A DNA stretch of 64,000 nt from Nocardioides sp. GY 10113 (GCF_004919105.1 NZ_STGK01000003.1:186001-250000), one strand, 5' to 3'. Counted from the first letter of the stretch, positions 54,272 to 63,810 are shown. Notes: a model not told the origin generated them from the sequence alone. Translations and numbers: made by a program.

Positions 54272-55362
54272 GCGGGGCAGCGCGGGTCGTCCTCTTCTGG
54301 CTTGAGCCGGTTCCGCCCGGCACTGCGGCGCGGACACACTTCGACGGCTCTAGAGCCCGACTGCGCGCGGAGGGCGAGCAGGTTGGGGCGGAGGTGTACG
54401 CGGACACCCCGTCGCCGCGCTCGAAGTTCGCGCGCGCGGCGCGAGTGCTCAGGCTGTTCGCAGCGGTCATCCGTGTGTCTCGGCCTGGCGACGTCGTCGT
54501 CTGTCGGTTCCACGTGCTCGTGGGGTTGGTGACCTGGTTGCTCCGCTTGCGCGGCCGGAAGATTGTTCTGCTTGTTCAGGGCAACGGCGAAGCCGCGTTC
54601 GAGTCGAACCGATGGCTCAGGAGAATCCCTGGAACTCGGGCGGTGCTCCGCCTCGGACTGCGTCAGGCAGACGCGGCGTTCGTCATCAACGAGCCTCTGA
54701 GGGAACTGGTGCGTTCAGCTGGTCTGCCCGACGACAAGATCCATGCGATCTCTCAAGGTGTCGCCGCAGTCTTCTTCGAAGCCCGCGCTGCTCAAGGCGC
54801 CGGCGAAGATTCTGACCGGTATGCAGTGTTCTTCGGGAACCTCGCTCCCTGGCAGGGACTTGAGACGGTTCTGCGCGCCACCGAGCTCCCGTCCTGGCCT
54901 CAAGGGCTGCGCCTCGTGGTCGTTGGCGATGGTGCCCAGGCGTCGATGCTAGCCACGCGTAGCGATTCCCTTGTCGACTGGCGCGGTGCTCTGCCGCCCG
55001 AGCAGCTTGCGCCCATTGTCGCTGGCGCCATGATGACCTTCTGCCCGAAGAGGGCGACGGCCTCGATGGCTGAGGTGACGGCACCGTTCAAGATCCTAGA
55101 GAGCGTCGCAGCTGGTGTGCCGGTGATCGCCACCGACATACCGGCGCAACGCCGGATGCTTTCTGCGGGTGGTTATGGGGTGGTTGTTCCCATCGATGAC
55201 CCTGACGCGCTGGCGAAGGCTGCGCGACGCCTCGTCCAAGACGATGACCTGCGCTACCAGCTCCGCGATGCTTGCGACCGGATTGCTCCCAGTTTGGCCT
55301 GGGAAGTGACCGGCGCTGGCTTGGTTGCGGTGGTGCGAGGCCTAAGGGAGTTGGCGTCGTGA
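54268..55362 (+). CDS. Glycosyltransferase, GT4 family
   Basis: 364 residues. GT-B pattern: VVLFWLEPVPPGTAARTHF opening, LLVQGNGEAAFESN, FFGNLAPWQGLETVLRATEL, and KILESVAAGVPVIATDIPAQ as the donor-binding end. GTG 54268 overlaps the sulfotransferase stop; 54259 is also GTG. The next gene starts at 55359 over the stop. Donor sugar unknown. Confidence 0.87.
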   Translation: MSGAARVVLFWLEPVPPGTAARTHFDGSRARLRAEGEQVGAEVYADTPSPRSKFARAARVLRLFAAVIRVSRPGDVVVCRFHVLVGLVTWLLRLRGRKIVLLVQGNGEAAFESNRWLRRIPGTRAVLRLGLRQADAAFVINEPLRELVRSAGLPDDKIHAISQGVAAVFFEARAAQGAGEDSDRYAVFFGNLAPWQGLETVLRATELPSWPQGLRLVVVGDGAQASMLATRSDSLVDWRGALPPEQLAPIVAGAMMTFCPKRATASMAEVTAPFKILESVAAGVPVIATDIPAQRRMLSAGGYGVVVPIDDPDALAKAARRLVQDDDLRYQLRDACDRIAPSLAWEVTGAGLVAVVRGLRELAS

Positions 55363-56309
55363 CCGGCGACCGGATTGAGCGGATCGCCGTACTTATCGCG
55401 ACGTACGGTCGCCCGGAGTTGCTCATGCGTCTGCTTGACTCGCTTGCCGTCCAGCGCACCGCGCGTTCGCTGCGCGTCGTTGTTGTCGATAATGATCCAG
55501 ATTCTTCAGCGAGGGCTGCCGTCGCGAGTCATCCGCTTGACGTCGAATATCACCACGAACCCGATCCAGGAATCGTCTCGGCGCGGAACCGAGGGCTGGC
55601 CAGCCTTCAGGCGGCCGACGACGCGATGATGTTCATCGACGACGACGAGTGGGCGCCCCCCGACTGGGTCGAAACACTTGCCCGCGCATGCGAGGAATGG
55701 GGCTGCGCAGTTACGACGGGGCCCGTGGAGCAAGCGTTCCCGGTTGGCACCCCGGACTGGCTGCAGGTGGGAGATCTCCACAGTCGCGCCGATCGGCGTA
55801 CTGGTTCACCAGTCCATCGGGTCGCCACCAACAATACGCTCGTCCTAGTTAGTGCGTGGATCGATGCGGGACGGCCCGAGTTCGATCAGCGCTTTCGCTA
55901 CACCGGGGGCAGTGACACGGACTTCTTCGGGCGGATGATCGACCTCGGTGCCGATTGCCGCTGGGTGAGCGCGGCCGTGGTGCGCGAGTCGGTGCCGGTT
56001 GAGCGCACCACCACGAGCTGGGTGCTCCGCCGCGCGATCCGGTTGGGAAACGTCCGCGCGCGACGGAGTCGGAACCGGATCACCATGGTCCTGGGCGGTC
56101 TCACGCGCCTCTCAGTCGGTGGCCTTGCAACGCTGGGCGACCTCGTCTTGCGACGGCACCCGACTGTTCGGTGGCTGCGGATGTTCGGGCGAGGCGTGGG
56201 TATGCTCGGATCGGCTATCGGTCTGGAATACGCCGAATATCGACGCACCTCGACCGGTGCGATCAGTCCGGTCCTCGACGACTCCAAGTCACTTCCTGGC
56301 CCGATGTGA
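55359..56309 (+). CDS. Glycosyltransferase, GT2 family
   Basis: 316 residues. GT-A fold with ERIAVLIATYGRPELLMRLL and VVVDNDPDSS opening, MFIDDDEWAPP carrying the metal-binding DxD, and a Trp/Asp acceptor-site region GGSDTDFFGRMIDLGADC. A basic, hydrophobic tail follows (about 230-290). GTG 55359 overlaps the preceding stop. Last gene of the overlapping run from 49896. Confidence 0.9.
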   Translation: MTGDRIERIAVLIATYGRPELLMRLLDSLAVQRTARSLRVVVVDNDPDSSARAAVASHPLDVEYHHEPDPGIVSARNRGLASLQAADDAMMFIDDDEWAPPDWVETLARACEEWGCAVTTGPVEQAFPVGTPDWLQVGDLHSRADRRTGSPVHRVATNNTLVLVSAWIDAGRPEFDQRFRYTGGSDTDFFGRMIDLGADCRWVSAAVVRESVPVERTTTSWVLRRAIRLGNVRARRSRNRITMVLGGLTRLSVGGLATLGDLVLRRHPTVRWLRMFGRGVGMLGSAIGLEYAEYRRTSTGAISPVLDDSKSLPGPM

Positions 56310-56643
56310 ACTGCCCCGGTGCTGTGCCTCACCTATTCGAGTTGCTCTCGGTTGAGGGCCGCGGCATGGGTGGTCTCGGACTCTGGTGTGTCTGGTTTCT
56401 CAGGTGATTCGCGGGGCCGGTAGCGGAACTCGATGTCCGTGAGGTCCCATGTCGTAGGCCCCGTGGTGGAGGGCCGCGACTGGTATTCACCCGATCTTGT
56501 GGATGCTATTGAGAACCCGCCCGACAGTGTACGGGAGCGGCGGCGCGCATGGTTTCGGATGGGCCTGCGGCATCTGCGGTGACGTAGCGAACACTTCTTG
56601 AGAAAGCGCCAAGGGTGGTGCTCGTGGCGTCTAGCATGTCGTA
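56310..56643. other. Gap with coding-like remnants on both strands
   Basis: 334 bases after the GT2 gene. On the plus strand 56433-56582 could encode a 49-residue peptide with DWYSPDLVDAIENPPDS. On the minus strand a frame ending in TAG at 56333 reads EYQSRPSTTGPTTWDL and DIEFRYRPRESPEKP with gene-like codons. They overlap, so at most one is real. Both look like pieces of a lost gene, perhaps at a recombination join. Neither is named. Confidence 0.4.
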
Positions 56644-57768
56644 GTGACTAACCACGGTGGACAGAGTAAGTTCATCCCGTCGCTGGACGGTTTGCGCGCT
56701 ATTTCGGTACTGATCGTATTCTGGGGACACGCCGAGCGCGTGCCCCACGTTCTCCAAGCCAGCGTCGGCGTCACGATCTTCTTCTTTATCAGCGGCTATC
56801 TAATCACTACCTTGCTCCGGATGGAGTACGAGCGTCATGGCAGGATTTCGATCAAGAACTTCTACCTGCGCCGGGTGTTTCGTATTTTCCCGCCATTGTA
56901 TGCGTCGATCGTTCTCGGCCTGATTCTGACCGCTTCCGGATTGGTCGCCGCGACGATGAACTGGGGTGGCCTCGTGTCAGCCATCTTGCAGGTCACGAAT
57001 TGGCGCCTCATCGTTGAGGGCGACAACGCGGGTGTACCGACCGCCATGCGTGTTCTCTGGTCCCTCGCGGTCGAGGAGCACTTCTACCTCGTGTTCCCAT
57101 TGCTCTACGTGGGCCTAATCAAGTGGCTGCCCAACAACCGAAGTCGCGGCACCGCGCTGATTGCGATCTGCCTCGCCGTGCTCGCCTGGCGGTGCGTGCT
57201 GATGTACGGCTACGGTGCCCCCTACTTCGACCGGATTTACATGGGCACCGACACTCGAGCCGATTCGATCCTGTGGGGCTGTGTCATGGCCTTGGTTGCG
57301 AACCCGTTCCTGGATCGCAGTCGGATCCCGGATCGCGTGTGGGCATGGGTCGGGCTTCCGGTGGGACTCGTCGTTCTCTATTCGGTGCACGCTGCAGGGG
57401 GCAACCGGCCCTCCTTCGCCCTCACCATCCAAGCTGCTGCGATCTGGTTGATCGTCGCTGCCGTGATCCGAAACCCGGAGTGGGGTCCGATCCGCGTCCT
57501 GAACTGGCGCCCGGTCGCCTTCATTGGCGTTCTGTCTTACTCGCTCTATCTGGTGCACCGTTGGTTCATTCAGTGGACCGACGAGCGCATAGTGAACCCC
57601 TGGATCGGGTTCGCCGTCGCCGCAGTTGTCTCGATAGGAGTCGCGTGGCTATTCCACGTAGGGCTTGAGAAGCCGTTTACCAGGCTTAGAAAGCGGTTCT
57701 CGGAGGTCAGGCCCGTGGTGGCGGATGCCGATGATCCAGTGCTGGCGCGGACACGCGTCCTGACGTGA
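56644..57768 (+). CDS. Acyltransferase 3-family membrane O-acyltransferase
   Basis: 374 residues, about ten helices. FIPSLDGLRAISVLIVFWGH with the essential His, FFFISGYLITTLL, FYLRRVFRIFPPLYA and WSLAVEEHFYLVFPLL are the family signatures. It transfers acetyl or similar groups to a sugar on the membrane. GTG 56644. A tail of 30 residues without a helix follows. It likely decorates the glycan made by the preceding genes. Confidence 0.93.
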   Translation: MTNHGGQSKFIPSLDGLRAISVLIVFWGHAERVPHVLQASVGVTIFFFISGYLITTLLRMEYERHGRISIKNFYLRRVFRIFPPLYASIVLGLILTASGLVAATMNWGGLVSAILQVTNWRLIVEGDNAGVPTAMRVLWSLAVEEHFYLVFPLLYVGLIKWLPNNRSRGTALIAICLAVLAWRCVLMYGYGAPYFDRIYMGTDTRADSILWGCVMALVANPFLDRSRIPDRVWAWVGLPVGLVVLYSVHAAGGNRPSFALTIQAAAIWLIVAAVIRNPEWGPIRVLNWRPVAFIGVLSYSLYLVHRWFIQWTDERIVNPWIGFAVAAVVSIGVAWLFHVGLEKPFTRLRKRFSEVRPVVADADDPVLARTRVLT

Positions 57769-58720
57769 AGCCTGCGCGGATAGGAGACGTGCTTCCTTGC
57801 CCTTCAGTCTGGCCTCCACTCGGAGCGTTGGTCCCTCAGGTAGGCACGATCACTCCAGCACGAGGCCAGCAGGTTGGATCAGGACTTGGCACCGAGCGCG
57901 GAGCGGCATCAATGCCGCGCTGTCCCCGGTCGGGCCGACCCGGCACATCGAGCCGATCGTGGCGTGGATGTTGAGAGCATCGACGGACGTTCGATCCAAA
58001 GATCGGTGATGTCGTGCTGCCCCGTGGTTCGTTGGCGCTGAACTGGTGCCGGCCCCGGCGGCGTGGTCAGGTCGCCGATGATCGGGTCTCGTCGACCAGG
58101 TGCCAGTGCCGAACGCAGGACCGTCACGGTCGGTGTCGGGCAACGCTCTGCCTCGGTAGACTGCGGTCAATTCGGCGTCCGCGACCGGCCTAGGCAGCCA
58201 TCGGCCAGAAGGGCTGGAGGGCAATCCTGAAGCCCGCCCGCCGCGGCTCCGGGGATCCCGTTGAGGGCCAGTTCGCGGACCAGTTGTGTATGTCAGTTTG
58301 TCGGCACGGCGCCCTAGCGAGGTAGGGAGCGGTCCGGCTCGGGATCTCACTCGGTTTCTCGACAGCCAGATGCGGTTGTCGCCTCCCGTGATGGGACGCG
58401 GACGCACATCAGGTGTTATCAGATCATGCGGTAGGCCGTTATCGGTTTCGTGCGCCTGTCCTGGGAAGTCGGTCCGTATGGAGGGTCCACTGTCGGGTGC
58501 CCCTATTGTTCGGGCGTACTTACGTCCGCCTGGGGCGATCGTCAGCGCGTAGTTCTGGCTGACACGCTCTGCCACGGCTTTCGCTGCCAGGGGAAATGCG
58601 GTTGGCGATGAAGCTCCCTCGAGCGTCCGCGATACATGGGCAGGCTTGCTCCCGAAGTTTGGTGGTTAACCCAGAAGCCGTGCTATTCGTTCTGAGGTCC
58701 TGAATTCTGGTCGTTAAGGG
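57769..58720. other. 952-base region without a recognisable gene
   Basis: Between the acyltransferase and the flippase (convergent). It has long open stretches on both strands, but the translations have no domain pattern and no good starts, and codon bias is absent. No inverted repeats or transposase pieces were found by eye. It may be eroded DNA at an island edge. Confidence 0.6.
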
Positions 58721-60127
58721 CTACCTCTGGGCCTGATCAGATCGACCCTTCGGTGTGAACGTGGCCGCGGCGGGTGCGCTCCGGGCAATTGTGGTTTCCT
58801 GCTTGAGGCGCGCAACAACCAATCGGGCCGGTGCCGCAATAGCCAGTGACATCTGCACTCCGGCAACGCGAGTGTCACGCCCAATGAAACAGGCTAGGTA
58901 AGAGGCGAGAATGTACGACGTCACTGTGGCAATCGCAGAACCTCGTATCCCGAGAGTGGGTATGAGCAATAGGTTGAGTCCGATATTCGCCCCTGCTCCG
59001 GCGCTGTGCCGGATGAGCGCCGACCACAGTGCCCCCTCCGCGATGATCCATTTGGCGTACACCGCGCCCATAAATACGAATGGGCAGGCGAGCAGGTGGA
59101 TCCAGAGCACGCCGATCGAGGGGGAGTAATCGGGTCCGAGCAGTCCGATCACGATGCTCCCGCTCGCACCAGCTGCCGCAGCGATCGCGACTCCGTACCA
59201 GAATGCCTGGTCGTACGACTTCTGGAGCATCGCTACATACCGAGGGTCGTCTGCGCCGACCTCGCGCCGTAGCTTGACGAGTAGCGGCAGGGTTGCGTTC
59301 ATGAACACGACCGGAAGGAAGTAGGCGACCTCACTAATGCGGGCCGCCACGGAGTATGCGCCGACCGCTGCAGAACCGAGCAGTGCCTGGATCAGAATGA
59401 TGTCGCCGCGAAGATTCACCTGATTCGCGACGCCGGACAGAAATAGTGGGAAAGATTCGCGGACCAGTGGAGCGCACTCGGCGGCGCGCGGCCGCGACAA
59501 CCCGGGTGACTGTCGGTCGCGGAGATATCGCACGGCGATCCAGGTGCTTGCGATGACCGACTCGAGAACATAGAGAGCCAGGAACACCCAGATCGACGAC
59601 CAGAAGACCAGTGCGAGAAGTCTGACGGCAAGGAGTGCCACAGTCACGGTGATCCGGATTCGGGCGACCACCGGTGATCGCATCTCCGCTTGGAACCAGA
59701 GTTCGGGCGCGTCGGCCGCTCTCGCCAGTAGGGCGGTGCCAGCGACGAGGGTCGCTGCGATTGTCTGCGAGGATCCGCTAGTGACGCTCACAGCGGCGAT
59801 GGCTGCATATCCAGCGAGGCCGAAAGCCTCGCGGATGAGCATCAGTGAGCTCACAAGTCGAGCGCTCGACTCTGGGTGGATGACCAGAGCCTTGACGGCT
59901 ATCCCCCACAGGCCGGCGCCCATGATGGTGATCCCAAGGGACGCAAGCGTGATGGCGTACGAGTAGGCGCCGAACTCCTCGACCGGTAGGACCAGCACAA
60001 GAATGAGCGTGGTCAAGGAGTTCGACGCAATGGCGAGGCCGCGGTGTGCGGCGCTCCACGTCCCGTTCCTACGAACGAGCCTTACGTCTGCGGGGGGAGC
60101 GCTTGATGACGGAAGAGCCCCCGCCAT
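58721..60127 (-). CDS. Wzx-type polysaccharide flippase
   Basis: 468 residues, about 12-14 helices, MATE/MVF-like oligosaccharide flippase. Features: an N-terminal ASNSLTTLILVLVLPVEEFGAY, paired helices throughout and a conserved GxxxG pair. ATG 60127 lies 2 bases beyond the cysN stop. So it is the third gene of cysD-cysN-wzx, an unusual operon. It would carry undecaprenyl-linked repeat units to the outside. Codons are less GC-rich than in cysN, so the boundary of transferred DNA may be here. Confidence 0.86.
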   Translation of the reverse strand: MAGALPSSSAPPADVRLVRRNGTWSAAHRGLAIASNSLTTLILVLVLPVEEFGAYSYAITLASLGITIMGAGLWGIAVKALVIHPESSARLVSSLMLIREAFGLAGYAAIAAVSVTSGSSQTIAATLVAGTALLARAADAPELWFQAEMRSPVVARIRITVTVALLAVRLLALVFWSSIWVFLALYVLESVIASTWIAVRYLRDRQSPGLSRPRAAECAPLVRESFPLFLSGVANQVNLRGDIILIQALLGSAAVGAYSVAARISEVAYFLPVVFMNATLPLLVKLRREVGADDPRYVAMLQKSYDQAFWYGVAIAAAAGASGSIVIGLLGPDYSPSIGVLWIHLLACPFVFMGAVYAKWIIAEGALWSALIRHSAGAGANIGLNLLLIPTLGIRGSAIATVTSYILASYLACFIGRDTRVAGVQMSLAIAAPARLVVARLKQETTIARSAPAAATFTPKGRSDQAQR

Positions 60128-60129
60128 TG

Positions 60130-61416
60130 TCAGCCGTTGATCATGCCTGCGCCGACGGTCACGCCGGTCGCCTCGTCGATCAGGATGAACGACCCAGTGG
60201 TCCGGTTCTTCGAGTACGGGTCGCACAGCAGCGGGACGGTGGTGCGCAGCTGGACGCGGCCGATCTCGTTGAGGCCGAGCTCCTTGGTGTCCTGGTCGCG
60301 GTGCAGGGTGTTGACGTCCATGCGGTACTGGATGTCCTTCACCAGGGCGCGGCCGGTGCGGGTGGTGTGCTTGATGGCCAGCTTCTGCCGCGGCTTGAGC
60401 GGGGTCGTGGTCATCCAGCAGACCATCGCGTCGATGTCCTGGCTGGGGGACGGGGCGTTCTTGACCCGGGCGATCATGTCGCCGCGGGAGACGTCCACGT
60501 CGTCCTCGAGGCGGATCGTCACCGACATCGGCGGGAACGCCTCGTCGATCTCCTGGTCGAACAGGTCGATGCCCTGGATCTTGCTGGTCATGCCCGAGGG
60601 CAGAACGACGACCTCGTCGCCCGGCTTCAGCACGCCGCCGGCCACCTGGCCGGCGTAGCCGCGGTAGTCGTGGTGCTCGTCCGACTTCGGGCGCACGACG
60701 TACTGCACCGGGAAGCGGACGTCGACCAGGTCGCGGTCGGAGGCGACATGGACGTGCTCGAGATGGTGCATCAGGGTCGGGCCGGAGTACCACGGCATCG
60801 ACTCGGAGCGGTCCACCACGTTGTCGCCCTTGAGCGCGGAGATCGGGATCACCGCGAGGTCGGGGATGTTCAGCTTGGTGGCGAACTGGGTGAACTCGGC
60901 GTGGATCTTCTCGTAGACCTCCTCCGAGTAGTCCACGAGGTCCATCTTGTTCACGCACAGCACCAGGTGCGGCACCCGCAGCAGCGACAGCAGCACCGCG
61001 TGGCGGCGCGACTGCTCGGTCAGGCCGTGGCGGGCGTCGACCAGCACCAGGCCGAGGTCGGCGGTCGAGGCGCCGGTGACCATGTTCCGGGTGTACTGCA
61101 CGTGGCCCGGGGTGTCGGCGATGATGAACTTGCGGTTCGGGGTCGCGAAGTAGCGGTAGGCGACATCGATGGTGATGCCCTGCTCCCGCTCCGAGCGCAG
61201 GCCGTCGGTGAGCAGGCTCAGGTCGACGTAGTCGTGGCCCTTGGCCGACGACGTGGCCTCCACGGCCTCGAGCTGGTCGGCGAAGATCGACTTGCTGTCG
61301 TACAGCAGGCGGCCGATCAGCGTGGACTTGCCGTCGTCGACGGAGCCGGCGGTGGCGAAGCGAAGGAGGTCCATCGGCTTCTTCTCGCCCGTCATCTCAG
61401 CGGTGGGGGTGCTCAT
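60130..61416 (-). CDS. cysN: Sulfate adenylyltransferase subunit 1 CysN
   Basis: 428 residues. GTPase domain with GSVDDGKSTLIGRLL (P-loop), DTPGHVQYTRNM (G3) and NKMDLVD (G4). Beta-barrel domains follow, ending VTVGAGMING. CysN hydrolyses GTP to drive APS synthesis by CysD. There is no APS kinase (CysC) domain at the C-terminus, so PAPS for the sulfotransferase needs a separate CysC. ATG overlaps the cysD stop. Flippase starts 2 bases after. Confidence 0.96.
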   Translation of the reverse strand: MSTPTAEMTGEKKPMDLLRFATAGSVDDGKSTLIGRLLYDSKSIFADQLEAVEATSSAKGHDYVDLSLLTDGLRSEREQGITIDVAYRYFATPNRKFIIADTPGHVQYTRNMVTGASTADLGLVLVDARHGLTEQSRRHAVLLSLLRVPHLVLCVNKMDLVDYSEEVYEKIHAEFTQFATKLNIPDLAVIPISALKGDNVVDRSESMPWYSGPTLMHHLEHVHVASDRDLVDVRFPVQYVVRPKSDEHHDYRGYAGQVAGGVLKPGDEVVVLPSGMTSKIQGIDLFDQEIDEAFPPMSVTIRLEDDVDVSRGDMIARVKNAPSPSQDIDAMVCWMTTTPLKPRQKLAIKHTTRTGRALVKDIQYRMDVNTLHRDQDTKELGLNEIGRVQLRTTVPLLCDPYSKNRTTGSFILIDEATGVTVGAGMING

Positions 61417-62330
61417 CAGAAGTAGCCTTCCTTCTTGCGGTCCTCCATGGCGGCCTCGGAGAACCGGTCGTCACCGCGGGTCGCGCCGCGCTCGGTGAGC
61501 CGGGCGGCCGCGACCTCCTCGATGATCTCGGGGATGGTCGACGCGGTGGACTCCACGCAGCCGGTGAGGGTGATGTCGCCGCAGGTGCGGAAACGGACGG
61601 TGCGCTCCTCCACGACCTCGCCCTCGCGGGTCGGGTTGAGCGGGGTCTCGCTCATCAGCATGCCGTCGCGCTCGAAGACGCGGCGCTGGTGGCTGAAGTA
61701 GATGTTGGGGATCTCGATGCCCTCGCGGCCGATGTAGTCCCAGATGTCCAGCTCGGTCCAGTTGGAGATCGGGAAGATCCGCATGTGCTCGCCCTCGTGC
61801 AGGCGGCCGTTGTAGAGGCTCCACAGCTCGGGGCGCTGGTTCTTCGGGTCCCACTGGCCGAACTCGTCGCGGTGGGAGTAGACGCGCTCCTTGGCGCGGG
61901 CCTTCTCCTCGTCGCGGCGACCGCCACCGAAGGCGGCGGTGAAGCCGTTCTCCTCGATCGCGTTGAGCAGCGTGCCGATCTGGAGGCGGTTGCGGCTGGT
62001 CTTGCCGTCGTCGACCACGACGCCGTTGGCGATCGCCTCGTCGATGCTGGCCACGACGAGCTTCACGCCCAGGCGGTTGACCCAGTTGTCCCGGGTCGCG
62101 AGGACCTCGGGGAAGTCCAGACCGGTGTCGACCTGCAGCACCGGGAAGGGGATCTTCGCGGGGAAGAAGGCCTTCTCGGCGAGGCGCAGCATCACGATGG
62201 AGTCCTTGCCGCCCGAGAACATCAGGACGGGCTTCTCGAACTCGGCGGCGACCTCACGGAAGATGTGGATCGACTCCGCCTCCAGCTGGTCCAGCTGGCT
62301 CATTCGATAGTCGGCATGCGTTTGCGTCAT
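61416..62330 (-). CDS. cysD: Sulfate adenylyltransferase subunit 2 CysD
   Basis: 304 residues, PP-loop ATP pyrophosphatase. FSGGKDSIVMLRLAEKAF at about 39-56, GGRRDEEKARAKERVYSHRD, and the C-terminal RKKEGYF are standard for CysD. With CysN it makes APS from ATP and sulfate for cysteine synthesis and sulfation. ATG 62330; internal ATG (MSQLDQLEAES) is possible. First gene of cysD-cysN-wzx. Confidence 0.96.
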   Translation of the reverse strand: MTQTHADYRMSQLDQLEAESIHIFREVAAEFEKPVLMFSGGKDSIVMLRLAEKAFFPAKIPFPVLQVDTGLDFPEVLATRDNWVNRLGVKLVVASIDEAIANGVVVDDGKTSRNRLQIGTLLNAIEENGFTAAFGGGRRDEEKARAKERVYSHRDEFGQWDPKNQRPELWSLYNGRLHEGEHMRIFPISNWTELDIWDYIGREGIEIPNIYFSHQRRVFERDGMLMSETPLNPTREGEVVEERTVRFRTCGDITLTGCVESTASTIPEIIEEVAAARLTERGATRGDDRFSEAAMEDRKKEGYF

Positions 62331-62452
62331 GGGTGGACAGGCGTCCTCTCGGATCGGTACAAGCAGCGGCCATCGTAGCCGCCCGTCGCTCGCGCTGAGT
62401 AAACCGCACCCGTGCTGGACGCCCGGGCGGCCCGGGGCGATGGCCCCGTGAT

Positions 62453-63634
62453 CTACACCAGATCGGTCAACTTGCCGGCGTGGGCGTTCTCGGGCTGGTA
62501 GGCCTGCGCCACCTCACCGGTCCCGACCACCCGCAGCTCGCCGTCGCTGTCGTCGGCGTACGCCACGTCGCCGCGCTCCATCCACAGCGACTGGCCGTGC
62601 TGGTTGACCAGCGCCACATCTCCGGCGGTGCAGACCAGGATCCGGCGTCCGGTGGCCGGCAGCACGGCGCCGGCCGGCTCCGCCTGGGAGATCTGGGTGA
62701 CCGAGAGCGCGAAGTCGCCGAGGCCCGGCCGGTAGACGTCGGTGGAGAAGCCATGGAGCTCCGGGGTCACCCGCGCGACCCGGGACATTCCCTCCTGGAG
62801 GCACTGCACCATGTCGGCGGGCGCGATGTGCTTGCTGGTCAGGCCCGCACGCATCACGTTGTCGGAGGAGACCATCACCTCCAGGCACATGCCGGAGAGG
62901 TGGGCGTGGATGATCCCCGCGTCGAGGTACGCCGCCTCGCCGGCCTGGAGCGTCAGCCGGTTGAGCAGCAGCGAGATCACCACGCCGACGTCGCCGGGGT
63001 GGTGCTTGTCGACCTCCACGGCGGTCAGGTAGGCGCGCTTCACGTCCAGTCCGCGCTCCAGCGCCGAGGCGCACGCGGCCACCACCTCCGCGACCTGCTG
63101 CTCGCTCGGCGGCTCCATCAGCCGCCGCTCGACCAGCTGCACGATGCCCTTGAAGCCGGGCTTGCTGCGCAGCTCGGCGGCCATCCGCCGGGTCAGCGGC
63201 GTATCCAGACCGGCCAGCACCCGCAGGATCTCCGCGGTCGGGCGGAACCCGACCAGCGTGTCGAACTGGGAGAGCGCGTAGACCATCTCCGGCTTCGGGT
63301 TCCGGTCTTTGAAGACCCGCTCCCGCGAGTCCAGGGGGATACCGGCGGCGTCCTCCTCGGCGTACCCGGCCTCGGCGCGGGCCGCGTTGGGGTGAACCTG
63401 GATCGACAGCGGCCGCTCCGCGGCGAGGATCTTCAGCATGAAGCCGAGCTCGCCGGCGACCTCGGTCAGCGGCCGGTTGCCCTCCTCCAGCCGCACGCTG
63501 GCCGTGCCGAGCGGGTGGGTGCCCATCCACACCTCGGCGACCGGGCTCCCGTCGCCCTCGTGGCGGCGGAACCGGGGGATGCCGTCCGTCGAGCCCCAGT
63601 CGTAACCCTGGGTCGGACAGTCGAGGGCGTACAC
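62453..63634 (-). CDS. manA: Mannose-6-phosphate isomerase, class I
   Basis: 393 residues, cupin metalloenzyme converting fructose-6-P and mannose-6-P. QVHPNAARAEAGY and MCLEVMVSSDNVMRAGLTSKH are present; YDWGSTDGIPRF opens the protein. It supplies mannose phosphate, precursor of GDP-mannose for gmd and the glycan genes. GTG 63634 with a strong AGGAGGAG site. Divergent from the dehydrogenase at 63811. Confidence 0.93.
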   Translation of the reverse strand: MYALDCPTQGYDWGSTDGIPRFRRHEGDGSPVAEVWMGTHPLGTASVRLEEGNRPLTEVAGELGFMLKILAAERPLSIQVHPNAARAEAGYAEEDAAGIPLDSRERVFKDRNPKPEMVYALSQFDTLVGFRPTAEILRVLAGLDTPLTRRMAAELRSKPGFKGIVQLVERRLMEPPSEQQVAEVVAACASALERGLDVKRAYLTAVEVDKHHPGDVGVVISLLLNRLTLQAGEAAYLDAGIIHAHLSGMCLEVMVSSDNVMRAGLTSKHIAPADMVQCLQEGMSRVARVTPELHGFSTDVYRPGLGDFALSVTQISQAEPAGAVLPATGRRILVCTAGDVALVNQHGQSLWMERGDVAYADDSDGELRVVGTGEVAQAYQPENAHAGKLTDLV

Positions 63635-63810
63635 GTCTCCTCCTGGGGCGGGAATGTGGTCGTTGCCACGAAACGCTACACGTGACTGCCGGTGGCGAGG
63701 GCGTTCGTGTGGGAGCGATCCCGACGCGACGTCTGGCGGTGTGAAGGCGTTCACTCTCCGGACGTCGGAAGAATGCCGTGTCGATCCCGTGGGACTCATA
63801 CGATCCGCAC

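Noticed and set aside
57850-58575. 241-residue minus-strand frame
   Set aside because: Composition is random-looking (Arg, Pro, Gly, Ser), no ribosome site, no domain. Treated as non-coding.
58721-60958. 745-residue open frame for the flippase
   Set aside because: The first 277 residues overlap cysN in another frame and are Arg/Gly-rich; the true start is ATG 60127, just after the cysN stop.
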